The position numbers and the translations under genes were made by a program. The notes beneath the pieces were generated by a model, which made no database searches, had not been told where the DNA came from, and saw nothing but the letters and a program-made list of their open reading frames with translations. From assembly GCF_017309075.1 (NCBI RefSeq), contig NZ_JAEMGS010000021.1, forward strand, positions 1-50,648: DNA of 50,648 nucleotides, in the 5' to 3' direction. Shown here piece after piece: positions 28,615 to 37,766 of the stretch. This DNA is from Motiliproteus sp. SC1-56 (GTDB taxonomy: Bacteria > Pseudomonadota > Gammaproteobacteria > Pseudomonadales > Balneatricaceae). Numbering within the stretch: position 1 is the stretch's first letter; each line of letters begins with the position of its first letter.

Positions 28615-30066
28615 ATGCTGAGCCACCGCCCCTTCCAGCCCAAGGACAGCCTCTTCCTGCTCACCGGCCTAGTGCTGTTCTGCATACCGATCCTGGCCAG
28701 CTATAACGCCAGCTCCCAGCTGGACGTGATTCGCCAGCAAGGCGAGCTGCGGATCGTAACGCGGCTGAGTCCGGCCAGCTACTTCCTCACCGACCAGGGA
28801 CCCGGTGGCTTTGAGTACGAGCTGAGCAAAGCCTACGCCGACCACCTCGGGGTAAACATCGCCATCACCCTGGCCGATGATATGGAGCAGATCTACAAGG
28901 AGCTGCGGCTGCACAACAGCCACCTGGCTGCGGCAGGACTAACACCCACCCCGGAACGCCGCCAACATTTCACCTTCAGCGACAACTACCTGCAGAGCCG
29001 TCCACTGCTGATCTACCGCACCGGCGATGGCGGCCCGGTACCACGCTCGCTGGCCGAAGTGAATCTGGAACGGCTGGCGGTCATTGCCGGCAGCAGCCAC
29101 GAAGAACAGCTGAAGGCCCTGCTGCCGGACGATAACGCCTGGCAATCGGTCAACAACCTTGAAATGGTGGACCTGCTTGAGCAGGTACACAGTGGCGAGC
29201 TGGACTACACCCTGGTGGATTCAACCGAGTTCGACGCCAACCGAGCCTTTTTCCCCCGCCTGCAGGTGGCCTTTCCCCTGACCGAAACCCAACCGTTGGC
29301 CTGGATGCTGAAAAAGAGTGGTGACGGCAGCCTCAAAAACAGCATCAACCGTTTTCTCGCCCTGCCGGAAACCCAGGCGCTGATCGCCCGCCTCGCAAAG
29401 ACCTACTACGAGCAGGACCGGCGCCTGAACCTGGTGGACAACCTGACCTTTCGTCAGCACTTGCGCACCCGCCTGCCCGAATTGCGGCCCTGGTTTGAAG
29501 AGGCGGAAGCGGAGACCGGCATCGACTGGAAACTGCTGGCGGCGATCGGTTACCAGGAATCCCACTGGAACCCGCGGGCGGTATCCCCCACCGGAGTGCG
29601 CGGCGTGATGATGCTGACCCGGCACACCGCCCGGGAGATGGGGGTAAAAAAGCGCACCGACGCCGAACAGAGCATCCTGGGCGGCGCCCGCTATTTCAAA
29701 AAATTACATTCGCGCCTGCCAGAACGGATCGAGGAGCCTGATCGCACCTGGCTGGCGCTGGCCGCTTACAACGTGGGTCGAGGCCACCTGGAGGACGCCC
29801 GCATACTGACCCAGCGGACCGGCCAGGACCCGGACCGCTGGGCAGACGTGGCAGAGCAACTGCCCAAACTGAGCCAGGCCAAGTGGTACAAGACGGTTCG
29901 CCACGGTTATGCCCGCGGCCGGGAACCGGTGGTCTACGTACGTAATATACGGCGCTACCTTGAACAGCTGGCCTGGGAGAGCCGTTTCCAGGCGGTCCAG
30001 AATACCCCCGTACCGCAAGCCAGCGAGGCGGTCGGGCCGCCGGCACGCCTACCCGATACCCTCTGA
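28615..30066 (+). CDS. mltF: Membrane-bound lytic murein transglycosylase F
   Basis: 483 residues: an N-terminal signal/anchor helix (about 11-28), a solute-binding-protein-like domain (SBP_bac_3, about 40-265, beginning GELRIVTRLSP) and a C-terminal family 1 lytic transglycosylase domain (about 290-440) with the catalytic Glu in AIGYQESHWNPRAVSPTGV and the AAYNVGRGHL stretch. It cleaves peptidoglycan from the periplasmic side. I use ATG 28615; a TTG at 28600 is possible. The purL-mltF-tadA arrangement matches E. coli. The last 18 bases overlap the convergent tadA. Confidence 0.95.
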   Translation: MLSHRPFQPKDSLFLLTGLVLFCIPILASYNASSQLDVIRQQGELRIVTRLSPASYFLTDQGPGGFEYELSKAYADHLGVNIAITLADDMEQIYKELRLHNSHLAAAGLTPTPERRQHFTFSDNYLQSRPLLIYRTGDGGPVPRSLAEVNLERLAVIAGSSHEEQLKALLPDDNAWQSVNNLEMVDLLEQVHSGELDYTLVDSTEFDANRAFFPRLQVAFPLTETQPLAWMLKKSGDGSLKNSINRFLALPETQALIARLAKTYYEQDRRLNLVDNLTFRQHLRTRLPELRPWFEEAEAETGIDWKLLAAIGYQESHWNPRAVSPTGVRGVMMLTRHTAREMGVKKRTDAEQSILGGARYFKKLHSRLPERIEEPDRTWLALAAYNVGRGHLEDARILTQRTGQDPDRWADVAEQLPKLSQAKWYKTVRHGYARGREPVVYVRNIRRYLEQLAWESRFQAVQNTPVPQASEAVGPPARLPDTL

Positions 30067-30573
30067 ACCGGACTCGGAACGCGCCTGTTGGGCAAGGCGA
30101 CGTTCCAGCTGGCGACGCTCACGCTTGTGGCGAAAGAAGCGGCTGATCTGCTCGCTGCAGCGCTCGCTTAACACGCCCCCCTGGTAATCAATGCGATGGT
30201 TGCTCCAGCCGGCCTCCAGGACATTACTGGCGCTGCCCACCGCACCGGCCTTGGGCTCGCTGGCACCGAACACCAGGCGTTGAACGCGGGCATGGATCAG
30301 CGCCCCGGCGCACATGGTGCACGGTTCAATGGTGACATAGAGGGTGGCCCCCACCAGCCGGTAGTTATCCACCCGCTGGGCCGCGTCACGAAGCGCCACT
30401 ATCTCCGCGTGAGCGCAGGGGTCCCGGCCGCTGATCGGCTGGTTCCAGCCCTCCCCGACCACCTGCCCGTCCACCACCACCACGGCGCCCACCGGCACCT
30501 CGCCCAAGGCTTCGGCACGCTGCGCTAACCCCATGGCATGGGCCATCCAGTACTCGTCGTCACTCTGCTGCAT
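30049..30573 (-). CDS. tadA: tRNA-specific adenosine deaminase
   Basis: Converts adenosine-34 to inosine in tRNA-Arg (ACG). 174 residues from ATG 30573, aligning with the E. coli start region (DDEYWMAHAMGLAQ). The zinc site is CAHAEIVAL (His and catalytic Glu) plus PCTMCAG. Upstream of the ATG there is CCTCCT rather than a ribosome site, so initiation may be weak or leaderless; the frame is open to 30666 without family similarity. Its 3' end overlaps the end of mltF in the opposite direction by 18 bases. Confidence 0.95.
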   Translation of the reverse strand: MQQSDDEYWMAHAMGLAQRAEALGEVPVGAVVVVDGQVVGEGWNQPISGRDPCAHAEIVALRDAAQRVDNYRLVGATLYVTIEPCTMCAGALIHARVQRLVFGASEPKAGAVGSASNVLEAGWSNHRIDYQGGVLSERCSEQISRFFRHKRERRQLERRLAQQARSESGSEGIG

Positions 30574-30727
30574 AGGAGGAAATGAGGGATCCGTGAAATC
30601 ACCGGTTAGAGGAGCCACGCATTCTACCAGCCCGCCTGCGCGGGCCAAAATCCGCCCCGCCGCCAACCACGGTTGATCTATATCAACCTGACTGCAAATC
30701 GCCGCTAAATATTTCTCCCTTTAGCGA

Positions 30728-30763
30728 TCAAATCAAAGGCGTCTGCGGTCGATAACTTATAAT
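30728..30763 (+). promoter_or_regulatory. Possible FliA (sigma-28) promoter, overlapping a TATAAT, before the HDOD gene
   Basis: TCAAATCA (30728-30735), a 12-base spacer and GTCGATAA (30748-30755) resemble the flagellar sigma consensus TCAAGtt-N12-GCCGATA. A perfect TATAAT follows at 30758-30763 but has no good -35 partner at 17 bases (AAAGGC). Either would start the transcript roughly 35-50 bases before the ATG at 30809. Confidence 0.4.
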
Positions 30764-30808
30764 AAGACCGAACCCACTCAACCCTTTGCCAATAACGAGC
30801 CAAAATTC

Positions 30809-32050
30809 ATGAACACCGCCGCTCAACGCCCACCCATTCGAGTGTTAATGCTCGACACCCACGGTGAATATTTTGCCTGGGCCTCCACCCTGCGCCAGCA
30901 GGGGCATCACTGGGACCTGTTGCGAGTGGACAGCAGCGCGGCGCTGATCTCCTACCTGAAAGAGAACCGTTATCACGCGGTGGTGATCGCCCCTTCGGCC
31001 AAGCCCCATGCCGACCTCGACTGCCTTTCCAAAGCCACCCAGCTGCAGCCCAACGCGGTGCGGGTCATGCTGCCCGGCATGGTCGGCAGCCCGCCGCTGA
31101 TGAGCCGCATGCTGGAACTCAGCCACCGCCTCTACGAATACACCGACAGCAGCGAGCAGATCGCCCGCTCCATCGAGCAGCAGATCCAATTCCGACGCCT
31201 GATCACCAAGCCCCGGACCCGTGCGTTCTTCAGCAGCGCCGGCCCGCTGCCGTCACCGCCGCGGGTCTACCAGGAGCTCTCCCGGGCGCTGCGCTCAGAG
31301 GTGAGCGATGCCCAGAAAATCGCCGAGATCATCGAGCAGGATCCGGCCCTGGTGGCCCGGGTGCTAAAAATGGTCAACTCGGCGTTTTTCGGCCTCAAGC
31401 GCCAGATCAGCAGCGTGCAACAGGCCGTCTCCCTGCTAGGGCTGCGCACCCTCAGGGGGCTTGCCCTTTCAGGCCACCTAGCCAGCCTGTACCCGCCGAA
31501 CAAGAACTGGTCCAGTTTCTCCTTTGAGCGAATGAACCAGCGGGCGCTGCTGGTCGCGCGCCTGGCTCAGAACATCTGTAAAGACCTGAAGCTGAACCCG
31601 TCTCTGCAGGAGCAGGCGTTCCTCGCCGGCCTGCTGCACGATATCGGGATCCTCTACAGCGCCTCCTGTGACCCGGTGCGTTACCAGCGGGTCATGCAGG
31701 ACGCCGCCGACAACAACGTACACCTCTGCACCCAGGAAAAGCGCTCCTTAGGCTTCTTCCACGGTGAGACCGGGGCCTACCTGCTGGCGCTCTGGAACAT
31801 CCCCCCCCTGGTGGTGGAGGCGGTGCTGCTGCACCACACCCCCCACCTAAGCCCCGACGATGCCGTTACCCCTCTGACCGCGGTGCATATTGCCGACGCA
31901 CTGATCCCGCCGGTCCGCAACGCCATGGACACCGACCTTTCCAACCGCCTGTCGCGCAGCTACCTTGAGCGCACCGGAGTCATCAAGGACCTGCCCCGCT
32001 GGCAGATGCGCGCCAACTCGCTACACCGCTCGGTGCTGGAGCCCAGCTGA
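30809..32050 (+). CDS. HDOD-domain signalling protein with degenerate receiver domain
   Basis: 413 residues. Residues about 10-125 look like a response-regulator receiver (IRVLMLDTHGEYFAWASTLR; YHAVVIAPSAKP), but the phospho-acceptor Asp expected at the end of the third strand is absent (VVIAPSA). Residues about 145-345 are an HDOD domain (PSPPRVYQELSRALRSE; IIEQDPALVARVLKMVNSAFFG; AVSLLGLRTLRGLALS), which here keeps an HD pair in LLHDIGIL. Such proteins act in chemotaxis, motility and cyclic-di-GMP related control, often without known enzyme activity. The possible sigma-28 promoter upstream would fit motility. It is followed by cinA after 105 bases. Confidence 0.8.
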   Translation: MNTAAQRPPIRVLMLDTHGEYFAWASTLRQQGHHWDLLRVDSSAALISYLKENRYHAVVIAPSAKPHADLDCLSKATQLQPNAVRVMLPGMVGSPPLMSRMLELSHRLYEYTDSSEQIARSIEQQIQFRRLITKPRTRAFFSSAGPLPSPPRVYQELSRALRSEVSDAQKIAEIIEQDPALVARVLKMVNSAFFGLKRQISSVQQAVSLLGLRTLRGLALSGHLASLYPPNKNWSSFSFERMNQRALLVARLAQNICKDLKLNPSLQEQAFLAGLLHDIGILYSASCDPVRYQRVMQDAADNNVHLCTQEKRSLGFFHGETGAYLLALWNIPPLVVEAVLLHHTPHLSPDDAVTPLTAVHIADALIPPVRNAMDTDLSNRLSRSYLERTGVIKDLPRWQMRANSLHRSVLEPS

Positions 32051-32155
32051 CCGGACGTTGGCCGCTCGCCGGCAAAGCCGTTAAGATAACTCGTTTGGCC
32101 GCCCACCCGGCGGCCAACGGCATGATCGGTTCCGTCCAGGGAGGTGCGGCGAACG

Positions 32156-33469
32156 ATGAATATTCAGCTACTGCTCACCGGCAACGAGCTGATGAGCGGC
32201 GACACCGTCGACTCCAACTCGGCCTGGATCGGCACCCGGCTGCGCGAGCTGGGCCTTACGATCACCCGCAAAGTCACCTTGGGAGACAGCCTGGAACAGC
32301 TGGTCAGCGAGCTCGAAAAGCTCTGCGCCGATGCGGATGTCGTCCTGGTCAACGGCGGCCTCGGCCCAACCCGTGACGACCTTACGGCCCAGGCCCTGGC
32401 CGAACTCAGCAACCGCCCCCTCGAGGAACATGCCGGCGCTCGCGCCCACCTCCAGGCCTGGGCCGAAGGGCGCGGTATTGAACTCAACGCCGCCAATCTG
32501 AAGCAGGCCTGGCTACCAGCAGGCGCCGACCTGATCCCCAACCCACGCGGATCAGCGGTGGGCATCCAGCTGCGCCATCGCAACTGTGAGCTTCTCTGCA
32601 CCCCGGGCGTTCCCAGCGAAATGCGCACCATGCTGGATGAGACGGTGCTACCCTGGCTGGCCGAGCGTGCCGCCCCCGAGCAGCGAACTCAGACCCTGCG
32701 CTGGCACACCTTCGGGCTGGGCGAATCCACCGTGCAGCAGCGCATCGACGACGAAATCGATAACTGGCCCGATGGCGTCGAACTGGGCTTTCGCGCCGGG
32801 GCACCGACGCTGGAAGTCAAACTGTCGGCGCCGGCGGCCGAGCACAAGGCGCTGGCCCGAACCCGGGAGCGCCTGCACCAGCTGATCGGCGATTACATCG
32901 TCGCCGAAGGTCAGGGCACCCTGGCCGCTACCCTGATCCAGGCGCTGGCCCGCCGGGGCCAGACCCTGGCCGTCGCCGAGTCCTGCACGGGGGGGCTGAT
33001 CGCCGCGCAGATGACCGCCGAGGCCGGTGCCTCCGAGGTGTTTGAGTGCGGCGTGGTGGCCTACGCCAATGCCATCAAGGAGCGCGTACTCAAGGTTTCA
33101 CCGCAAACCCTGGTGCAGGACGGGGCCGTCAGCGAGTCCGTCGTGCAGCAAATGACCCAAGGCGTGCTGGCGCTCAGCGGCGCCGATTACGCGGTGGCGG
33201 TATCAGGCATCGCCGGCCCCAGCGGTGGTACCGAGCAAAAACCCGTGGGCACCCTGTGGATCGCCTGGGGCGACCGCAACCACATCGAAACTGCCTGCCT
33301 GCGCCTGCCGCCTCCGCGCAAACTGTTTCAGACACTGGCCGCCGGCACCGCCCTGGATCTGGTTCGACGGCGGGTGGAAGGAATCACCTCCGCGCCCGCC
33401 TACCTGACCCAGCGGCAAGGCCCCGAGCGCGGCAGCGCCCAACGCCGCATGGAAGGCTCAACTCCATGA
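32156..33469 (+). CDS. cinA: CinA: competence/damage-inducible protein, NMN deamidase family
   Basis: 437 residues: an N-terminal MoaB/MogA-like domain (about 1-170; LLLTGNELMSGDTVDSNSAW and NGGLGPTRDD) and a C-terminal PncC-type nicotinamide mononucleotide amidohydrolase domain (about 270-425; AVAESCTGGLIAAQ, ending LPPPRKLFQTLAAGTALD). The C-terminal enzyme recycles NMN to nicotinate mononucleotide; the N-terminal domain acts on ADP-ribose in some relatives. ATG 32156 has GGGAGG 11 bases upstream. The stop overlaps the start of the next gene as ATGA. Confidence 0.93.
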   Translation: MNIQLLLTGNELMSGDTVDSNSAWIGTRLRELGLTITRKVTLGDSLEQLVSELEKLCADADVVLVNGGLGPTRDDLTAQALAELSNRPLEEHAGARAHLQAWAEGRGIELNAANLKQAWLPAGADLIPNPRGSAVGIQLRHRNCELLCTPGVPSEMRTMLDETVLPWLAERAAPEQRTQTLRWHTFGLGESTVQQRIDDEIDNWPDGVELGFRAGAPTLEVKLSAPAAEHKALARTRERLHQLIGDYIVAEGQGTLAATLIQALARRGQTLAVAESCTGGLIAAQMTAEAGASEVFECGVVAYANAIKERVLKVSPQTLVQDGAVSESVVQQMTQGVLALSGADYAVAVSGIAGPSGGTEQKPVGTLWIAWGDRNHIETACLRLPPPRKLFQTLAAGTALDLVRRRVEGITSAPAYLTQRQGPERGSAQRRMEGSTP

Positions 33470-33780
33470 AACGGGGACCGACCAAAGCGGAACTGCGCGA
33501 TGAGATCGCCCGCCAGGTGCGGGACTACCTGGGAGAGGGCGGCGAAATCGACGAAGTGGAACGCGGGGCCAGCGGACTCGACAAAACCGAGCTCCCGCCG
33601 CGTCCGGAGTTCACCCAACCCCGACAGTCCCGAACCCCGGTACCGGAGGTGGTGGCTGCCATCGAAGCCCGCAAGCGCCCACCCCAGCGCCCAAAGCGAC
33701 CGTCTCGCAAGCAACCCCGAAAAAAAGCGATCTACGACGATTTTGGTGAGCCGATCCGCTGGATCTGGGCGGAGGATTAA
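33466..33780 (+). CDS. Small basic protein of unknown function, coupled to cinA
   Basis: 104 residues. The ATG overlaps the cinA stop (ATGA), so it is probably translated from the same message. The first 50 residues contain an amphipathic helix and a GG turn (RDEIARQVRDYLGEGGEIDEV), a pattern seen in short gammaproteobacterial proteins including the RNA-polymerase-binding SutA, though that resemblance is slight. Residues about 65-90 are rich in Arg, Lys and Pro and look disordered; the end reads YDDFGEPIRWIWAED. Nucleic acid or RNA polymerase binding is possible. I do not recognise a named family. Confidence 0.65.
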   Translation: MKRGPTKAELRDEIARQVRDYLGEGGEIDEVERGASGLDKTELPPRPEFTQPRQSRTPVPEVVAAIEARKRPPQRPKRPSRKQPRKKAIYDDFGEPIRWIWAED

Positions 33781-33864
33781 CCTCACGCGGCAAACACCGG
33801 GGCTATACTGACAGCCGGATTCTGGATCCAGACTCAAGTACGCCATGGAGGCCCCACCGCAAAC

Positions 33865-35526
33865 ATGTCCTTACCGGATTTCACCACCCGGGGAGTCGCC
33901 GAAACCCGAAAGCAGGTGGTCGCAACGCTTGCCGCAGGCCCCGGCATAATCCTCGTTGAAGGATCGACCGGCAGCGGAAAAAGCCACCTCAAACAGCAGC
34001 TGATTCGCGGCCTCACGGGCGATTTCACCGTGGTCGACCTTGCCTACAGCCGCCTCGACCCGGATGAGTTCTGCACGGCCCTCGGCGCTCAGCCAGTGGC
34101 AGCCGCCGCTGACAGCGCAGCGGAACCTCAGCCCGCACCTCCACTGGACCGTCTGCGTCAACGCACCCGGCACCTGGCAGAGCAAAACCGTCCCCTGCTG
34201 GTATGCATCGACGACGCCCAGTTTCTCCCCACCGCGACCCGTGAGTTGCTGCTTGCCCTGATCACGGGATCAAACGCCCCCGCCAGCCCCCTTTACGCCG
34301 TGCTGTTCGCCGATAGCAGCGCGGACTTCAGCCTTGTCGGAGGCGCCGACCCTGAGCAGGGACTGCGCAGCCGGATGGTTCTGAATCCACCTTCAGAAAC
34401 GGACCTTTCCAGGCTTATCGACCTCATCCTGGTGCTGGGTGGAACCAACAGCAGCGCCCTGTCCAAGGAAGAGCGCAACGAAATTCTCGCCAGCGCAGAC
34501 GGCAGCCTGCGCCAGACGCGCCACTTGACCGAACAGGCCCTGCTTCAACGAGCTTCCGACGACGCTGATAACGCGGGGACGCAACAATCCCCCCCCTCCA
34601 GCGCCGGCCAGTTCGCTTTTGGCCTGCTGCGTAACGATGACGACTTCGGGCCGGCCACGGTGCCTGTTGGGCGCCAAAACGAACTGGCGCGCCTGGGCGG
34701 CTCGCCGGGGAGCCTGCCCGCCACCTCATACGAGACGCAACTGGAGTACCGCGAAGCCCCGGCCAGCGACTCTCCCCCGCCGGTTTCGCTGAGCGCCCTT
34801 CAGCGCCGCCATCCGCTGTTGCTGGCGGCCGGCCTGCTGGCCTGCCTGGGCATCGTGGGGCTGATCGTCGTGGATAACGGCCAAGGGCCTGCACCAGGCT
34901 ACCTCGAGGAGCCGCGCCCCGGCGACGGTACCCGCGCGGCCCGGTCGGACACGGCGATGACCGGCGCCCCGGCCCCGACGGCTGATCAAGTCGCGGCACC
35001 AGGTTCAACCACGGACTTAGCGGCCCTCTCCGCACCAGAGGAAACGTCAAGCAGCGGGCTGGTCCGCCGTGCGGTCAGCCCCGACGCGGTATCGGTGGCA
35101 CAGGCAACCCGCCAGCCGGAGGATACAAACGAAGGGAGGTCAGCCCCTCTGGTTGATAAGAGAACGCGCAGCGCGGTCGCCGCAACGCTCCCTCCCTCGC
35201 CACCGCCCAGTGAGCCGCTCAAACAGCTGCTGACGCGCTGGCTGGCCGAAGCCCAAGCCCATGAAGCGGCCTATCGCCTGACCCTTCCCGCCCAGGCGAA
35301 TGCCGTACAGAGTTATCGCAAAATCCTGGCCGCGGACGCCAACCACCCGGAGGCCCGTTTAGGCCTGGAGCGGATTCGCGAACTTTACCGAAAGCGGGCA
35401 GAACAGGCGCTCGCGCAGGAGCAGTGGGATAAGGCCCGGCACAATTTCAACCGCATACTCTGGATCGACGACGAGGATAAGCAAGCCCTGGCGGAACTCG
35501 CCCGCCTACCCGCTCAATCAGAGTAA
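33865..35526 (+). CDS. DamX/ExeA-like membrane ATPase with C-terminal TPR-like region
   Basis: 553 residues. Residues about 10-240 form an AAA ATPase of the ExeA/DamX type: Walker A GSTGSGKS (33-40), Walker B LLVCIDDAQFL, sensor-like SRMVLNPPSE. A single membrane helix (about 315-336, LLLAAGLLACLGIVGLIVV) follows, then a Pro/Ser/Thr/Ala-rich linker and a C-terminal helical stretch (about 470-550) that looks like two TPR units (AVQSYRKILAADANHPEARLG; ARHNFNRILWIDDEDKQAL). No SPOR domain is seen, which sets it apart from DamX. It may couple ATP use in the cytoplasm to a periplasmic partner, as in MSHA or type II systems. Its last 9 bases overlap the next gene convergently. Confidence 0.7.
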   Translation: MSLPDFTTRGVAETRKQVVATLAAGPGIILVEGSTGSGKSHLKQQLIRGLTGDFTVVDLAYSRLDPDEFCTALGAQPVAAAADSAAEPQPAPPLDRLRQRTRHLAEQNRPLLVCIDDAQFLPTATRELLLALITGSNAPASPLYAVLFADSSADFSLVGGADPEQGLRSRMVLNPPSETDLSRLIDLILVLGGTNSSALSKEERNEILASADGSLRQTRHLTEQALLQRASDDADNAGTQQSPPSSAGQFAFGLLRNDDDFGPATVPVGRQNELARLGGSPGSLPATSYETQLEYREAPASDSPPPVSLSALQRRHPLLLAAGLLACLGIVGLIVVDNGQGPAPGYLEEPRPGDGTRAARSDTAMTGAPAPTADQVAAPGSTTDLAALSAPEETSSSGLVRRAVSPDAVSVAQATRQPEDTNEGRSAPLVDKRTRSAVAATLPPSPPPSEPLKQLLTRWLAEAQAHEAAYRLTLPAQANAVQSYRKILAADANHPEARLGLERIRELYRKRAEQALAQEQWDKARHNFNRILWIDDEDKQALAELARLPAQSE

Positions 35527-36102
35527 CCCCAGGCCGAGGCCGACCATCAACGCCGCAAAAACCACACCCAGCAGGGTGCGAGCAAGCCGCGGCGCCGTAC
35601 GCCCGGTCTCAATTTGCAAGGTTTTGCAGTGGGGGCAATAGCGTTTCCAGGCGCCCTGTCCGCGGTACAGAAACCCCGCACGCCGCTTGACCTGCCTGGG
35701 CACCCCGAGCCGGTGGCAGGCTTGGCAGCGTATATAGGGCGAAGCGCCCGGCGCCTCGCTTGATCCCGCCTTGATTGCCGGCTTTTTGGCTACCGGCCGG
35801 TCGCCGGGCTTAGAGTTGAGGTCCCGCGCCACGCTGCGGCTATCCCGGGGCCTGCGGTGAAAGTCGATAAACTGGGGGTTGCTGGCCAGCACCACTTTTC
35901 GGGCCAGCAATCGATTGTTCAGTATTTGCGAAGAAAACTCGACCGTTTCTCCTATCGAAGGCGGCTCGGTGCCAACGATATCGGTCAGTTGAAACTGGTA
36001 ATCCGAGCCGCCGGAAAGGATAAAACCCTCCATCGTCTCGCTACAATAAAGATGGATCACGCCTTGGTGGCGCTCACCCTGCACCGGTGCTGCCGTGGTC
36101 AT
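35518..36102 (-). CDS. Cold-shock-like domain plus zinc ribbon plus membrane helix, function unknown
   Basis: 194 residues with an unusual order. Residues about 12-72 resemble a divergent cold-shock/OB domain (HQGVIHLYCSETMEGFILSG then FQLTDI and GETVEF). A basic linker follows (about 80-115), then a zinc ribbon made by Cys126, Cys129, Cys156 and Cys159 (CQAC...CPHC) and a C-terminal helix at about 174-194 that should anchor it in the inner membrane. It could bring nucleic acid to the membrane, but there is no direct evidence. It is convergent with the ATPase gene and divergent from sdaA. Confidence 0.65.
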   Translation of the reverse strand: MTTAAPVQGERHQGVIHLYCSETMEGFILSGGSDYQFQLTDIVGTEPPSIGETVEFSSQILNNRLLARKVVLASNPQFIDFHRRPRDSRSVARDLNSKPGDRPVAKKPAIKAGSSEAPGASPYIRCQACHRLGVPRQVKRRAGFLYRGQGAWKRYCPHCKTLQIETGRTAPRLARTLLGVVFAALMVGLGLGLL

Positions 36103-36392
36103 ACCTGATCTCCCTGTACTGCGCCTGCTGGCAAGCGATCTCCACGATAACTAGTGTAAGCCGTTCAAACTCCCTCGATAAGCAGCAAAAAGCCCTTTAT
36201 GCATGCTAAATATCTTCAAAAACAAACGCGCTGACAAGCTCAAGCATAGCCGGTCTCACGGCCAACGGAAACAATCACGTTTGTACCTCACCGCCACCCC
36301 CGGAATAAGACGATGCCAGAGGGAAAAATCGAGCGAATCACCAGGCAATGGGTTCTAAACTGGCAGTAAGTACTTTTAAGCGGGCAACGCCC
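36103..36392. other. Non-coding gap between the zinc-ribbon gene and sdaA
   Basis: 290 bases with divergent genes on either side, so it must hold both promoters. I see no strong sigma-70 pair, tandem repeat or hairpin that I would name. The ATG of sdaA at 36393 has only a weak GCGGG upstream. Confidence 0.6.
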
Positions 36393-37766
36393 ATGACCAT
36401 CAGCGTATTCGACCTGTTCAAAATCGGAATAGGCCCCTCCAGTTCCCATACCCTGGGCCCGCTCAAGGCCGCCCATCAATTTGTTGAAACTCTGGGCGAA
36501 GAGCAGGGGCTCTCCGGGGTGCAACGGATCCAGATCGAGCTCTTCGGCTCGCTTGCCGCCACCGGCGTCGGTCATGGGACGGATCGCGCGGTGTGCTGGG
36601 GCCTGATGGGCGAGACCGCGGAGACGATCGATCCCTACCAAGCGGGTAAACGGCTTGAGGCGTCGCTGCAACAAAAAACCCTGCCCCTCCTCGGCGGCCA
36701 CCCCCTGGCCTTCGACCCGCGCCAAGACCTGAAAATGACGCTCACACCGCACCCCCAGCACCCCAATGCCGTCACTTTCACCGCATTTGGCGATGCCAGG
36801 CGCGTACTGCTCGAGCGCACCTACCTCTCCATCGGTGGCGGTTTTATCCTCCAGGCCGGCGAGCACGCCCCGCCCGAAGCCGGTGGGCCGCCTGCCCCCT
36901 ACCCCTTTACCAGTGCCGCCGATCTGCTGGAGCACTGCCGCCAAAACAGCCTGTCGATCAGCGAACTGATGCTGCGCAACGAAGAGGTCAACCGCCCCCG
37001 GGCGGACATTTTCGACGGGTTGGCCAAAATCGGCGAGGAGATGAAGGCCGTCATCAAGCGCGGCCTGCACGGCCAGGGCGAGCTGCCCGGGGGGCTGGGG
37101 GTCAAACGCCGGGCTCCGGGCCTTCACCGGGCGCTGAAAAGTAAAGACGAGGCCAACCTGATCACGGCCAGCCTGGAAGCGATGGACTGGGTAAACCTTT
37201 ACGCGCTGGCTACCAACGAAGAGAACGCTGCCGGCGGGCGTATCGTCACGGCCCCCACCAACGGCGCGGCGGGGATTATTCCCGCCGTGCTCTTCTACTA
37301 CCGGCGCTTCAGCCCGCAGGTCAACGAGGAGCAGGTCGCCCGCTTCCTGCTCACTGCCGGCGCCATCGGCATCCTATGCAAGGAGAACGCCTCAATTTCC
37401 GGTGCCGAAGTAGGTTGCCAGGGAGAGGTGGGCTCGGCCTGCGCCATGGCCGCGGCGGGGCTTACCGAACTGCTGGGGGGCAGCCCCGAGCAGGTTGAGA
37501 ATGCCGCAGAGATAGGGCTTGAGCACAACCTGGGCTTAACCTGCGACCCGGTGGCCGGGCTGGTGCAGGTGCCCTGCATCGAACGCAACGCCATCGCCGC
37601 CATGAAAGCGATCAACGCCGCTCAGATCGCCCTGCGCGGGGATGGCGAGCACTTTGTCTCCCTGGACAAGGTGATCAAGACCATGAAAGAGACCGGGGCC
37701 GACATGCAGGCCAAGTACAAAGAGACCTCCACCGGCGGGCTGGCGGTCAATGTCCCAGAGTGCTAG
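36393..37766 (+). CDS. sdaA: L-serine ammonia-lyase (iron-sulfur type)
   Basis: Deaminates L-serine to pyruvate and ammonia. 457 residues in one chain (E. coli SdaA 454). The N-terminal domain begins [19 protein letters not shown]; the C-terminal domain carries [16 protein letters not shown] and the cysteines for the 4Fe-4S cluster in [15 protein letters not shown] and [19 protein letters not shown] start at ATG 36393 by alignment with the family (MTISVFDLF). The stop overlaps the end of the convergent unknown gene by 4 bases. sdaA and sdaB products look alike, so the exact paralogue name is by length and similarity. Confidence 0.94.
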   Translation: MTISVFDLFKIGIGPSSSHTLGPLKAAHQFVETLGEEQGLSGVQRIQIELFGSLAATGVGHGTDRAVCWGLMGETAETIDPYQAGKRLEASLQQKTLPLLGGHPLAFDPRQDLKMTLTPHPQHPNAVTFTAFGDARRVLLERTYLSIGGGFILQAGEHAPPEAGGPPAPYPFTSAADLLEHCRQNSLSISELMLRNEEVNRPRADIFDGLAKIGEEMKAVIKRGLHGQGELPGGLGVKRRAPGLHRALKSKDEANLITASLEAMDWVNLYALATNEENAAGGRIVTAPTNGAAGIIPAVLFYYRRFSPQVNEEQVARFLLTAGAIGILCKENASISGAEVGCQGEVGSACAMAAAGLTELLGGSPEQVENAAEIGLEHNLGLTCDPVAGLVQVPCIERNAIAAMKAINAAQIALRGDGEHFVSLDKVIKTMKETGADMQAKYKETSTGGLAVNVPEC

